From: UBA3910 sp002391465
GTDB taxonomy: Bacteria; Bacillota; Limnochordia; Darwinibacteriales; Darwinibacteriaceae
NCBI GenBank assembly: GCA_030054835.1
Contig: JASGVS010000043.1
Span: 1-64,000, forward strand
Length of the DNA: 64,000 nucleotides
Direction of reading: 5' to 3'
Under the pieces are notes generated by a model that had not been told where the DNA came from, did not search any database, and saw only the letters and a program-made list of their open reading frames with translations. This document shows positions 50,481-59,098 of this stretch, piece after piece. The position numbers and the translations under genes are program-made. Within the stretch, counting starts at the first letter, position 1, and each line of letters starts with the position of its first letter.

Positions 50481-50509
50481 TTGACAACACCTCGGCATTT
50501 GTCTATACT
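50481..50509 (+). promoter_or_regulatory. Sigma-A promoter of ylxM-ffh
   Basis: TTGACA and TATACT are 17 bases apart, 24 bases after the ftsY stop. Confidence 0.92.
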
Positions 50510-50553
50510 AACTAAGGCGGTGTAAAGCAATAATACTTAACAGGGGACTTAAG

Positions 50554-50907
50554 ATGGAAAAGACATTGAGGATGAATTTGCTTTTTGATTTCTATGGGCC
50601 TCTGTTAACCGATCGCCAGAGGGATGTTTTCCGCATGTATTTCCAAGAGGATTTGTCCCTAGCAGAGATCGGTGAAGAGCTTGATGTTTCCCGTCAAGCA
50701 GTCTACGATCTGCTCAAACGGGTCCAGGTGAGCTTAGAGGAACTAGAAAGCAAGCTCCACTTAGTGGAGCGACATGGGCAGAGGCAGGCCTTTTATCAAG
50801 AGATCTTAAGTGACCTGGAAAGCCTCAACTGTGAGGGAGAGCAAAATACCGCTGTCGTTAACGGGCTTAAGGACAAAATCCGCCGAGTACAGGGGGGACT
50901 GGATTAA
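50554..50907 (+). CDS. ylxM: YlxM/p13 family SRP-associated HTH protein
   Basis: A 117-residue protein with NLLFDFYGPLLTDRQRDVFRM and a helix-turn-helix (LSLAEIGEELDVSRQAVYDLL), similar to sigma region 4. YlxM homologues bind SRP RNA/Ffh and raise its activity in Streptococcus. It overlaps ffh by one base (TAATG), as usual. Confidence 0.93.
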   Translation: MEKTLRMNLLFDFYGPLLTDRQRDVFRMYFQEDLSLAEIGEELDVSRQAVYDLLKRVQVSLEELESKLHLVERHGQRQAFYQEILSDLESLNCEGEQNTAVVNGLKDKIRRVQGGLD

Positions 50908-52235
50908 TGTTTCAAAGTCTATCTACGCGGCTGCAGGAAACCATGCGCAAGCTGCGGGGGAAGGGCCGACTAAGCGAGAGTGATGTGGATCAGGCCCTAC
51001 GTGAAATCCGTTTAGCCCTATTGGAGGCGGATGTCAACTACAAAGTAGTCCGTGATTTTATCGCTGGCGTGAAGGAACGGGCGGTTGGTCACGAAGTGCT
51101 GAGCAGCCTGACCCCCGGCCAACAGGTTATTCGCATAGTAAACGAACAGCTCACCGAGCTGATGGGGGGCAGCCAGGCCAAACTGACGTTGGCGTCCAAG
51201 CCGCCCAGCGTGATAATGGTTGTGGGTCTGCAGGGTTCTGGTAAGACAACGACCACGGCCAAGCTAGCCCGGATGCTCAAGGGTAAAGGTCACAGGCCAC
51301 TCTTGGTTGCTGCAGACGTGTACCGGCCTGCTGCCATTACGCAGCTGCAGGTACTGGGTGAGCAGATTGAAGTTCCTGTCTTCAGCTTAGGCGAGGAGGA
51401 TCCGGTCGTTATCGCCAAAGCCGCCGTGGAGCACGGTGAAAGCTACAACCACGATGTGGTTCTGATTGATACCGCAGGCCGCCTCCATATTGACGAGGAA
51501 TTGATGACCGAATTGGTGCGGATTGAAGGGGCGGTCAACCCATCTGAGATTCTGCTCGTCGTGGATGCCATGACAGGGCAGGATGCGGTAAACGTAGCTG
51601 AAAACTTCAACAAACAGCTCCCCATCGGTGGCGTGGTCCTGACAAAATTGGACGGCGACGCCAGGGGCGGTGCAGCACTTTCAGTTCGGGCAGTCACTGG
51701 TAAACCAATCAAATTTGTGGGTGTAAGTGAAAAGATGGACGGTTTGGAACCGTTTCATCCCGATCGTATGGCTTCCCGCATCCTGGGCATGGGCGATGTG
51801 CTCACCCTGATTGAGAAGGCCGTGGCCACCGTTGACCAGGAAAAGGCTGAAAAGATGGCAGCTAAGCTGATGGAAGCCGAGTTCACGCTGGAGGATTTTC
51901 AGGAGCAGCTTCATCAGATGAAGGACATGGGACCCATCGATCAATTGGTGGGAATGCTGCCGGGAATGGGTAAGCAGCTCCAGGGTATGGGGATCGACGA
52001 TTCTCACCTGGTGAAGATCGAGGCGATCATCAACTCCATGACTCCCGAGGAGAGGCGCAGGCCCGAGATCATCCGTAGTTCACGGCGAAAACGGATCGCT
52101 ATGGGCTCCGGTACTAGAGTGCAGGATGTGAATCGTCTGTTGAAGCAGTTTAACCAGACCAAACAGCTATTCAAACAATTCTCCGCTCCGTCCAAAGGAC
52201 GCCGGAGAAGGGGACTTTTTTCCCTGTTTCAATAA
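50907..52235 (+). CDS. ffh: Signal recognition particle protein Ffh
   Basis: A 442-residue SRP GTPase: N domain, G domain with GLQGSGKTTTTAKLA, DTAGRLHIDEE and TKLDGDARGGAA, and the methionine-rich M domain (about 300-435; DFQEQLHQMKDMGPIDQL, MLPGMG, GSGTRVQDVNRLL) that binds SRP RNA and signal peptides. Confidence 0.98.
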   Translation: MFQSLSTRLQETMRKLRGKGRLSESDVDQALREIRLALLEADVNYKVVRDFIAGVKERAVGHEVLSSLTPGQQVIRIVNEQLTELMGGSQAKLTLASKPPSVIMVVGLQGSGKTTTTAKLARMLKGKGHRPLLVAADVYRPAAITQLQVLGEQIEVPVFSLGEEDPVVIAKAAVEHGESYNHDVVLIDTAGRLHIDEELMTELVRIEGAVNPSEILLVVDAMTGQDAVNVAENFNKQLPIGGVVLTKLDGDARGGAALSVRAVTGKPIKFVGVSEKMDGLEPFHPDRMASRILGMGDVLTLIEKAVATVDQEKAEKMAAKLMEAEFTLEDFQEQLHQMKDMGPIDQLVGMLPGMGKQLQGMGIDDSHLVKIEAIINSMTPEERRRPEIIRSSRRKRIAMGSGTRVQDVNRLLKQFNQTKQLFKQFSAPSKGRRRRGLFSLFQ

Positions 52236-52273
52236 ATTGTAGTGTATTAAGTAGAACCGGGAGGTGAAGTTGC

Positions 52274-52540
52274 ATGGCAGTAAGGATTCGCTTGAAAAGA
52301 ATGGGCGCCAAGAAAAGGCCGTTTTACCGTTTGGTTGTGGCCGATTCGCGGGCAGCACGGGATGGTGCGTTTATCGACACGTTAGGATATTACAATCCAG
52401 TTGCGGAACCGGTAGAGCTCCAGATTGATGAAGAAAAGGCCCTCGATTGGCTGAGGAAGGGAGCACAGCCGTCCGACACCGCTAAGAGCCTTTTGCAGCG
52501 GACAGGCGTGATGGATAAATTCGCTGAATCCCGCAAATAG
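52274..52540 (+). CDS. rpsP: 30S ribosomal protein S16
   Basis: An 88-residue ribosomal protein: MAVRIRLKRMGAKKRPFYRL, VADSRAARDG, IDTLGYYNP and KALDWLRKGAQPSD. GGGAGGTGAAG precedes the ATG. Confidence 0.98.
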   Translation: MAVRIRLKRMGAKKRPFYRLVVADSRAARDGAFIDTLGYYNPVAEPVELQIDEEKALDWLRKGAQPSDTAKSLLQRTGVMDKFAESRK

Positions 52541-52557
52541 GGTTAGGGGGTTTTGTT

Positions 52558-52794
52558 GTGCAGGCATTGATTGAGTTTATCGGAAAATCGCTGGCAGAGA
52601 ACCCGGACCAGGTGCGAGTAGAAGCGGAAGATAAGGGATACGAAACGGTGTATACCCTCTACGTGGCACCGGATGACATGGGGCGCTTGATTGGAAAAGG
52701 TGGGCGCATCGCTAAGGCGATCCGCACCGTGGTTAAGGCGTCCGCGATTAAATCGGGTGTGCAGGTGCATGTGAAGATCGATGAGGCAGACTAA
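52558..52794 (+). CDS. khpA: KH-domain RNA-binding protein KhpA (YlqC)
   Basis: A 78-residue single KH domain with the GxxG loop (GRLIGKGGRIAKAIRTVV). With KhpB it binds many RNAs and influences division and wall growth in Firmicutes. GTG start with a weak G-rich site. It overlaps rimM by 14 bases. Confidence 0.95.
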   Translation: MQALIEFIGKSLAENPDQVRVEAEDKGYETVYTLYVAPDDMGRLIGKGGRIAKAIRTVVKASAIKSGVQVHVKIDEAD

Positions 52795-53317
52795 GTGGGT
52801 TTTAATCGGCGAGATCGTAGGCCCACACGGTAACAGGGGAGAGGTAAAAGTAATTCCCCATACCGAGTTCCCGGAGCGCTTTGAGCAGATGGAGAAGGTG
52901 CGCCTTTTCCGACCGGATATTGAAGAACCCTTTGCGCTGTATCCCCTGGAGGGAGCCAGGTGGCATAAGGGTGCCCTCATGTTGAAACTTCAGGGTATTG
53001 AGGATATTTCAGGGGCAGAAAAGTTGAGGAACATGTTGATAAAAGTGGGCCTTGACGAATTGATGCCGCTGCCTCCCGGCCGTTATTATATCTTTCAATT
53101 AATCGGCCTGGAGTGTGTTACCCCATCCGGTCAGAAACTCGGTACAATCACCGATGTTCTCCAGACAGGTGCCAACGATGTTTATGTTGTTAAGCCCTAT
53201 CCTGGAGTGACCAAACAGCGGGAAATCCTTCTTCCGGTGATCGAAGATGTTGTGCTGGAGATCGATCTCGACGGCAAGAGGGTAGTTGTGGAACTGCTCG
53301 ACGGTCTGCTGGATTGA
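52781..53317 (+). CDS. rimM: 16S rRNA processing protein RimM
   Basis: A 178-residue 30S maturation factor. The N-terminal barrel (IGEIVGPHGNRGEVKVIP) and C-terminal PRC barrel (YYIFQLIGLECVTPSG, LQTGANDVYVVKP, LLPVIEDVV) are clear. The ATG lies inside khpA with no strong ribosome site, suggesting coupled translation. Confidence 0.96.
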   Translation: MRQTKWVLIGEIVGPHGNRGEVKVIPHTEFPERFEQMEKVRLFRPDIEEPFALYPLEGARWHKGALMLKLQGIEDISGAEKLRNMLIKVGLDELMPLPPGRYYIFQLIGLECVTPSGQKLGTITDVLQTGANDVYVVKPYPGVTKQREILLPVIEDVVLEIDLDGKRVVVELLDGLLD

Positions 53318-53333
53318 GCCTGGAGGTGAGACT

Positions 53334-54080
53334 ATGCATTTTGACATCCTCACCTTATTCCCGGAAATGTTTGCGGGCCCATTGGGAACCAGCATTATCG
53401 GGAAGGCCCGGGAAAAGGGCCTGCTCTCAGTTGATCTGCGGAACATCCGCGACTACGCCTTAGATAAGCATGCCATTGTGGACGACACCCCTTACGGGGG
53501 CGGAGCAGGAATGGTTTTGAAGGCTGATGTGCTTGTTAGGGCCATCGAAGCAGTCAAAGGCGACGAGCCCGCACCGGTCGTTTACCTAACGCCCCAGGGC
53601 AGGTTATTCGATCAACAGCTTGCTGCGGAGTTGGCACAGTTGCCACGGCTCATTCTCCTCTGTGGTCACTATGAGGAGATAGATGAGCGGGTGAGGCAGA
53701 AGTGGATAGATCGGGAGATCTCCATTGGTGATTACGTGCTGACAGGAGGAGAACTGCCTGCCATGGTTGTCATCGATGCAGTAGCCCGCTTACTACCAGG
53801 TGTTTTGGGTGACAGCACTTCCGCAGAACAGGATTCATTCCAAACAGGACTGCTTGATCATCCCCATTACACACGGCCTGCTGAGTTTCGCGGCATGCAG
53901 GTTCCTGAAGTACTTCTAAGCGGGAACCACGAGCTCATTCGCCGCTGGAGGCTGAAGGAGTCCCTACGCCGAACTTTGCTGCGCAGGCCCGATTTACTGC
54001 AGCGCAAAGAACTATCTGAAGAAGAACGCCAAATTCTGGCTGAACTGGAACAGGAATTTGGAAAGGAGGAAAACAAATGA
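53334..54080 (+). CDS. trmD: tRNA (guanine-37 N1)-methyltransferase TrmD
   Basis: A 248-residue knotted methyltransferase that prevents frameshifting. FDILTLFPEMF, DDTPYGGGAGMVLK, CGHYEEIDERV, and SIGDYVLTGGELPAM with the knot are present. ATG 53334 is chosen with GGAGGTGAG upstream; the earlier in-frame GTG lies within rimM. It overlaps rplS (ATGA). Confidence 0.97.
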   Translation: MHFDILTLFPEMFAGPLGTSIIGKAREKGLLSVDLRNIRDYALDKHAIVDDTPYGGGAGMVLKADVLVRAIEAVKGDEPAPVVYLTPQGRLFDQQLAAELAQLPRLILLCGHYEEIDERVRQKWIDREISIGDYVLTGGELPAMVVIDAVARLLPGVLGDSTSAEQDSFQTGLLDHPHYTRPAEFRGMQVPEVLLSGNHELIRRWRLKESLRRTLLRRPDLLQRKELSEEERQILAELEQEFGKEENK

Positions 54081-54421
54081 ACGTGATCGACATCATTGAA
54101 CGGGAGCAGTTTCGCTCTGACCTTCCCGATTTCAACGCCGGTGATACAGTCCGGGTACACGTTAAGGTTGTGGAAGGATCTAACGAGCGGATTCAGGTTT
54201 TCGAAGGTGTTGTTTTGAGAAGAATGGGCGATGGCCTGAGGGAGAACTTCACCGTTAGGAAGATCTCGCAGGGCGTTGGTGTGGAAAGGACTTTCCCCCT
54301 CCATTCGCCTCGGATCGACAGGATTGAGGTGGTCCGCTACGGTAAAGTTCGCCGTGCCCGTTTGTACTACCTCAGGAAACGGTCCGGCAGGGCTGCTCGT
54401 ATCAAGGAGCGCCGCCGTTAA
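54077..54421 (+). CDS. rplS: 50S ribosomal protein L19
   Basis: A 114-residue ribosomal protein: FNAGDTVRVHVKVVEGSNER, VFEGVVLRR, FTVRKISQGVGVERTFPLHS and a basic C-terminus. AAGGAGG precedes the ATG. It ends the rpsP-rplS run and is followed by terminator hairpins. Confidence 0.98.
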   Translation: MNVIDIIEREQFRSDLPDFNAGDTVRVHVKVVEGSNERIQVFEGVVLRRMGDGLRENFTVRKISQGVGVERTFPLHSPRIDRIEVVRYGKVRRARLYYLRKRSGRAARIKERRR

Positions 54422-54425
54422 TGCA

Positions 54426-54484
54426 GGGAACACGATGTTCCCCAGGGGAGTGAGTATCGAAGCAGGTGCCGCACTCCTCTTTTT
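54426..54484 (+). terminator. Double hairpin terminator after rplS
   Basis: A perfect 7-bp hairpin (54426-54432 with 54436-54442) is followed by an 8-bp stem with one wobble (54445-54452 with 54472-54479) and five T. Confidence 0.8.
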
Positions 54485-54520
54485 CTACTTCAAAAGCGGT
54501 GCTTGAATGGGGGAGAGGTA

Positions 54521-55078
54521 ATGGCCAAGTCTCAGTTTAGGGAGTATGTTGAATCGTTCTTGGTTTCCATAATTGCCGCCGCTCTTATCATAGCCTTCGT
54601 GGCCCAGTCCTTTCTGGTGGAAGGAAGCTCTATGGAGCCCTCCTTCCACGATGGACAGCGGATGTTGGTGGAAAAGGTATCTTACCGCTTTGGTGACCCT
54701 AAACGGGGACAAGTGGTGGTTTTTCGCTACCCAAGTGATCGGCGGCGCAAATTCATCAAGAGGATCGTTGGCGTTCCGGGCGATGAAATCCTGATCAGGG
54801 GTGGGTTTTTGTATGTAAACGGGGTACGCCTGGACGAAGGCTATGTTAACGGCCCAACCTATGGGACGTACGGCTCCCCAACTTTCGGACCGGTACTGGT
54901 GCCCGAAGGTCATTACTTCGTGCTAGGTGATAACCGACGCAACAGTGACGACAGCCGCTATCCCGATGTTGGCTTTGTTCCCCGCAGGGATTTGGTTGGA
55001 AGAGCCCTTTTTGTCTATTGGCCCATTTCCCAAGCCCGCTCAGTACAGATCCCGTCCGTTTTTGAAAGGGTTGAATAG
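54521..55078 (+). CDS. lepB: Type I signal peptidase
   Basis: A 185-residue membrane protease that cleaves Sec signal peptides. One N-terminal anchor helix (about 12-33) precedes the Ser-Lys dyad: Ser37 in VEGSSMEPS and Lys80 in KRIVGVPGDE. YFVLGDNRRNSDDSR is the box E signature. ATG 54521 has GGGAGAGGT upstream. It lies between rplS and rbgA as in many Firmicutes. Confidence 0.97.
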   Translation: MAKSQFREYVESFLVSIIAAALIIAFVAQSFLVEGSSMEPSFHDGQRMLVEKVSYRFGDPKRGQVVVFRYPSDRRRKFIKRIVGVPGDEILIRGGFLYVNGVRLDEGYVNGPTYGTYGSPTFGPVLVPEGHYFVLGDNRRNSDDSRYPDVGFVPRRDLVGRALFVYWPISQARSVQIPSVFERVE

Positions 55079-55082
55079 ATCC

Positions 55083-55892
55083 ATGACCATTCAGTGGTAT
55101 CCGGGTCATATGCACAAGGCCCGGCGAATGATTGAGGCAGAGTTGAAGTTGGTTGATGGGGTGGTGGAGGTCGTTGATGCCCGTCTGCCGCTCAGCAGCC
55201 GCAATCCTGATTTGCAGGATCTGACCGACAAACCTCGCTTTTTAGTTTTGGCTAAGGCGGATTTAGCCGATCCTGCCGTCACTGAACAGTGGGTCAAATA
55301 CTGGGCTTCCCAGGGAATAAGCGCTATCCCGGCGAATCTTGTTTCTGGTTCGGGACTCCAGGAGCTGAGACGGGAGATCAATGGAGCTTTTCCCAACTTA
55401 AAAAGGCTGCCCCGACTTCTGATTGTTGGCATTCCCAATGTGGGCAAATCCACATTAATCAACCGTCTCACCGGGCGGAGGAGTGCCAGAGTAGGAGCTA
55501 GGCCCGGCATAACCAGGGGAAAACAGTGGTTGACAGCCAAAGGCATGCAGCTCTTGGACAGCCCGGGGATTTTGTGGCCCAAATTTGACGACCAGGAGGC
55601 CGCCCGAAAACTGGTAGCTGTGGCCGCCGTCCGCGATGAAGTGGTCGATGGGGTGGAGATAGCCGCCTGGCTGCTTAGTTATCTCATGGACCGCTACCCT
55701 GAAGCGGTCTTGGAACGCTATGGCACCTTCACAGGGGACGAGCATCCCTTGGAGGAGGTAGGCCGCAAGCGGGGATGCCTCTTGCGGGGAGGTATAGTGG
55801 ACCTCAACCAGGCCGCTGCCCTAGTGCTAAAGGATTTTCGCAGCGGGAGATTTGGTTCTATTACGCTGGAGGAACCGCCATTGGAGGGATAG
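55083..55892 (+). CDS. rbgA: Ribosome biogenesis GTPase RbgA (YlqF)
   Basis: A 269-residue circularly permuted GTPase needed for late 50S assembly. TIQWYPGHMHKARR, VDARLPLSSRNP, G1 IPNVGKSTLINRL, RPGITRGKQW and DSPGILWPKF match the family. The G4 motif reads AKAD where NKAD is normal, losing the Asn that reads the guanine base. Start ATG 55083 fits the conserved N-terminus, although the ribosome site is weak; it follows the lepB stop by four bases. Confidence 0.95.
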   Translation: MTIQWYPGHMHKARRMIEAELKLVDGVVEVVDARLPLSSRNPDLQDLTDKPRFLVLAKADLADPAVTEQWVKYWASQGISAIPANLVSGSGLQELRREINGAFPNLKRLPRLLIVGIPNVGKSTLINRLTGRRSARVGARPGITRGKQWLTAKGMQLLDSPGILWPKFDDQEAARKLVAVAAVRDEVVDGVEIAAWLLSYLMDRYPEAVLERYGTFTGDEHPLEEVGRKRGCLLRGGIVDLNQAAALVLKDFRSGRFGSITLEEPPLEG

Positions 55893-55895
55893 GGA

Positions 55896-56486
55896 GTGCT
55901 TTCACTGGAACACGCTCTGCAGGAAAAAGGCCTCAGGAAAATTGCAGGTGTTGATGAAGCTGGACGTGGGCCCCTGGCCGGTCCGGTTGTGGCCGCCGCA
56001 GTCATACTCTCCCCAGGGGAATTCAGTGCCGAAATTACAGATTCGAAGCGTTTGTCCCCTAAAAAACGCCTAGCCGCTTACGAAGAGATATTGAGTACCT
56101 GTTCGGTCGGGGTGGGGATTGCTTCGGTAGAAGAAATTGACCGGTTTAACATCCTCCAGGCCACGTTTCTGGCCATGCTGCGGGCGGTGGAAGACCTGCC
56201 TGAGATACCGGATTTTTGCCTGGTGGACGGGCCCCATCCCATTAGGGACCTCAAGATCATGCAGCAGCCGGTAGTACGCGGTGATGGGCTGTCTCTCTCA
56301 ATTGCAGCAGCCAGTATAGTAGCAAAAGTGGAGAGGGACAGGCTGATGGAAGACTACGACAGGCTGTATCCCCAATACAACTTTGGCCGCAACAAGGGTT
56401 ATCCTACCAAGGAACATCGGGAAGCAATAAGGGTAAACGGCTACTGTCCCATCCACCGTAGATTCTTTAGGGGAGTGGGGTCCTGA
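55896..56486 (+). CDS. rnhB: Ribonuclease HII
   Basis: A 196-residue RNase that removes ribonucleotides from DNA. IAGVDEAGRGPLAGPVVAAAV carries the first acidic pair, ITDSKRLSPKKR follows, and VDGPHP and AASIVAKVERDRLM contain the rest of the active site. GTG start behind GGAGGGATAGGGA, three bases after rbgA. Confidence 0.97.
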   Translation: MLSLEHALQEKGLRKIAGVDEAGRGPLAGPVVAAAVILSPGEFSAEITDSKRLSPKKRLAAYEEILSTCSVGVGIASVEEIDRFNILQATFLAMLRAVEDLPEIPDFCLVDGPHPIRDLKIMQQPVVRGDGLSLSIAAASIVAKVERDRLMEDYDRLYPQYNFGRNKGYPTKEHREAIRVNGYCPIHRRFFRGVGS

Positions 56487-56568
56487 CTAGGGTCTGAGGC
56501 AGTTCTGGGCCTGGTCCGGTACAGATTCATATAGGGTTATCATTTCAATGGGTGAAGGGAGCCTTCGC

Positions 56569-57738
56569 ATGAAATCTCTGCGCATTAGTATATCGCTATT
56601 ATTGGTTTTTCTTCTTAGTTTTTCCAATTTTGCCTACGCAGATGTAAATCAATCGCCCCCTTTTGAGGTGGAGGCTGCAGCGGCAGTCCTATTCGACTTT
56701 GAATCGGGTCAAGTTCTTTATTCCCAGGCAGGCAGGAAAGAACATGTGCCCGCCTCGCTTGTCAAAATCATGACCATGTATGTAGCCCTTGATCAGGCCA
56801 AGTCCGGTAGAATCAGCCTCGAGGACACTGCCATAGTGAGTGAAAAGGCGTGGCGCCAAACGGGCTCGCGGATGTTTTTGGAGCCGGGAGAAAGGGTTAG
56901 AATTGACGACCTTTTGTATGGTATCGCCGTAGTATCGGGTAATGATGCCTGTGTGGCTCTTGCTGAGGCCTTGGCAGGCACAGAAAATGTGTATGTCCAA
57001 TGGATGAACGAAAAGGCTAGGTCGTTGGGTTTGGATCTTCAGTTCGTTGATGTACATGGGCTTTCCAGCGAAAACAGGGTAACAGCCGAGAGTGTGGCCC
57101 TATTAGTCCATGCTTACCTACGCGATCATCCTGAGGCAATCGTCTACCACCAAGAGCCGAGTTTTTCCTATCACCCTCGCTCCAGTTCCCAACCTATTGT
57201 GCAGGCCAACCGCAACGGATTGCTGCGCAGCTACGAAGGAGCAGATGGTCTCAAAACTGGTCATTTGTCAGCAGCAGGTTACAACTTGGTCGGAACAGCA
57301 GTGCAGAACAACCGGCGCTTGATTGCAGTTGTACTGGGCGCAGACAGTGAGGCAGCTAGGGAGCGAGAAGTTGCTAAACTCCTTGACTACGGTTACCGCA
57401 GCTTCGATTTAGTTGATATCTCGCCGCTTTTGGTAGATAAATCAGCCAAGGTTTTCAAGGGACGGCAGAGATCGGTTGCCCTTTCCATCTCTGAGCCTCT
57501 GCTCAGCGTAGCCAGGGGCATTGAACAGGATGTGCGGGTACGTATCCAGACAGCGGATCTTGAAGCTCCGGTTGCAAAGGGTCAACCTGTGGGGACCCTG
57601 ACAATTTTCGCGGGTGAGAACACAGTTAAAGAGGTACCGCTTTTGGCTGCTGAAGATGTGAATAGGGGGCACTTTTTCCGGGTGCTGTGGGACAGCATAG
57701 TGCTGTTTTTCCAGAATTTGATCAACAAACCCCGCTGA
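56569..57738 (+). CDS. D-alanyl-D-alanine carboxypeptidase, DacF/PBP5 type
   Basis: A 389-residue secreted penicillin-binding protein that trims pentapeptide stems. A signal peptide ends at AYA (cut near residue 24). The active site has Ser63-Leu-Val-Lys66, the SGN motif (VVSGNDACVAL) and KTG (DGLKTGHLSAAG). A C-terminal PBP5-type beta domain is followed by a membrane-anchoring helix (WDSIVLFFQNLI). DacF and DacB act in spore cortex; which role applies here is not decidable. ATG 56569 has GAAGGGA eight bases upstream. A terminator follows. Confidence 0.92.
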   Translation: MKSLRISISLLLVFLLSFSNFAYADVNQSPPFEVEAAAAVLFDFESGQVLYSQAGRKEHVPASLVKIMTMYVALDQAKSGRISLEDTAIVSEKAWRQTGSRMFLEPGERVRIDDLLYGIAVVSGNDACVALAEALAGTENVYVQWMNEKARSLGLDLQFVDVHGLSSENRVTAESVALLVHAYLRDHPEAIVYHQEPSFSYHPRSSSQPIVQANRNGLLRSYEGADGLKTGHLSAAGYNLVGTAVQNNRRLIAVVLGADSEAAREREVAKLLDYGYRSFDLVDISPLLVDKSAKVFKGRQRSVALSISEPLLSVARGIEQDVRVRIQTADLEAPVAKGQPVGTLTIFAGENTVKEVPLLAAEDVNRGHFFRVLWDSIVLFFQNLINKPR

Positions 57739-57754
57739 ATTAGCAAAAACTAGA

Positions 57755-57782
57755 AAATCCCCCTTAAAAAAGGGGGATTTTT
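57755..57782 (+). terminator. Terminator after the carboxypeptidase gene
   Basis: A perfect 9-bp stem (57755-57763 with 57772-57780), eight-base loop and T run. Confidence 0.93.
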
Positions 57783-57875
57783 ATGCGAAAAATCTTTTAA
57801 ATAACAAGGAAATTTGTGATTTTCGTAGAAAGAATTGGATGGGAAGTAATCTCTGTATTAGAAAGGGTGGATTGC

Positions 57876-58346
57876 ATGGCGCAGTTTGTCTTAGACAATC
57901 TGGACAAGCGCATCTTGGCCTATATGCAGGAAGATGGGAGAATCACATTTGTCGATTTAGCTTCTAATCTCGGAGTATCCGAAGGCACAATCCGCAAACG
58001 CGTCAAGCGTCTCACAGAAGAAGGGATATTGAAAACGGTAGGAGTGACCGATCCCCTTAAGATGGGTTTGGACACGGTTGCATTTGTGTGGCTGAGAATC
58101 GATCGCCATTATGTGGAGTCGGTTATTGAACAGCTTGAGATCCTGCCTGAGGTGCGGTACTTGGTGGTGACCACCGGCGAGCATGATCTGGTGGCCATGG
58201 TTGTGCTGCCCAATCGGGAAGAATTGGTCACATTCCTCAACCGGAAGCTGGCTCAGATCGAGGGTATTGTGGGCACAGAAACGTCTATAGTGCTGCAGGT
58301 CCATAAGCAGGTTTATGACTGGGCACCCTTTGCGCAGTTCAAATAG
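57876..58346 (+). CDS. Lrp/AsnC family regulator 1
   Basis: A 156-residue regulator with an N-terminal winged helix (LDKRILAYMQEDGRITFVDL, GVSEGTIRKRVKRL) and a C-terminal RAM ligand/oligomer domain (about 75-150; VRYLVVTTGEHDLVAMVV). ATG 57876 has AAAGGGTGG upstream. It precedes a second family member by 12 bases, so the two probably form hetero-oligomers or act in sequence. The effector is unknown, probably an amino acid. Confidence 0.9.
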   Translation: MAQFVLDNLDKRILAYMQEDGRITFVDLASNLGVSEGTIRKRVKRLTEEGILKTVGVTDPLKMGLDTVAFVWLRIDRHYVESVIEQLEILPEVRYLVVTTGEHDLVAMVVLPNREELVTFLNRKLAQIEGIVGTETSIVLQVHKQVYDWAPFAQFK

Positions 58347-58358
58347 GAGGTGGAGTAT

Positions 58359-58811
58359 ATGGGTTTTGTTCTAGACGATTTTGATCGCGCGATTATCAAC
58401 CTACTGCAGGAAGATGGCCGTATGCCCTTCTTGACCATTGCCAATGAACTTGGCCTGGCGGAAGGGACTATCCGGCGTCGGGTAGCTAGGCTGTTGGATG
58501 AGGGCCTACTGCGGATTGTGGGGGTTGCCGATCCGTTTAAGGTGGGTTTGAACACTGTGGCAGTTGTAGGCATGAAAGTTGATCGAGCTCGCATTGAAGA
58601 GATCGCAGAACAGCTCAAGTCCTTATCTGAAGTGCGGTACGTGGCCCTTGCCACAGGAAACTACGATCTTGTCATTGAGGTAGTAGTTCCCAGCAATGAT
58701 GAGCTGCTCACCTTCTTAATCGACACACTGCGCGACATTGAAGGGATCAACAACACGGGCACTTCCATAGTGCTGAAAGTAGCCAAACAAGATTTGGCAT
58801 ACGAGGTTTAG
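58359..58811 (+). CDS. Lrp/AsnC family regulator 2
   Basis: A 150-residue paralogue of the preceding gene (LAEGTIRRRVARLLDEGLL; EVRYVALATGNYDLVIEV). About half the residues match by eye, so the pair arose by duplication. ATG 58359 is chosen because AGGAGG lies eight bases upstream. Confidence 0.9.
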   Translation: MGFVLDDFDRAIINLLQEDGRMPFLTIANELGLAEGTIRRRVARLLDEGLLRIVGVADPFKVGLNTVAVVGMKVDRARIEEIAEQLKSLSEVRYVALATGNYDLVIEVVVPSNDELLTFLIDTLRDIEGINNTGTSIVLKVAKQDLAYEV

Positions 58812-58921
58812 CAGTCCAAACATATCATTTTGTAATCATGGGGCGATGTTGGGGAGCCCGTTCTGCGCGCAGCTTGGACTCTCCGATTTCGCTCTTGTTT
58901 TCCGTTTGGTCCGCACTTGTT

Positions 58922-58947
58922 CAGCAGATAGTGCTGGCCTTTTTTTA
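58922..58947 (+). terminator. Terminator after the Lrp-like pair
   Basis: A 5-bp stem (CAGCA 58922-58926 with TGCTG 58932-58936) followed by GCC and eight T, 110 bases after the second regulator gene. The preceding 110 bases hold no supported gene. Confidence 0.6.
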
Positions 58948-58983
58948 CTGCTTCCTGCACGCCCAAATATCTATGGAAATTGT

Positions 58984-59013
58984 TTGACATATGTATCAGA
59001 AGGTTGGTATAAT
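58984..59013 (+). promoter_or_regulatory. Sigma-A promoter of the zinc-ribbon gene and dprA
   Basis: Perfect TTGACA and TATAAT boxes with an 18-base spacer. The start would lie about 80 bases before the gene at 59099. Confidence 0.92.
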
Positions 59014-59098
59014 TAATACGGTTACAACAAGTCCTGCCTAACATACTCTTTTCCCTTCCTCGGTATGCTACTAGAGATGAAACAACGAGGGGGATTTC

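Noticed and set aside
56487..56568. Sigma-F, -G or -E promoter for the carboxypeptidase gene
   Set aside because: Only partial -35-like strings; no matching -10 element at correct spacing.
58838..58987. 49-codon frame after the Lrp-like pair
   Set aside because: ATG without a ribosome site, and it runs through a terminator-like hairpin and into the next promoter.
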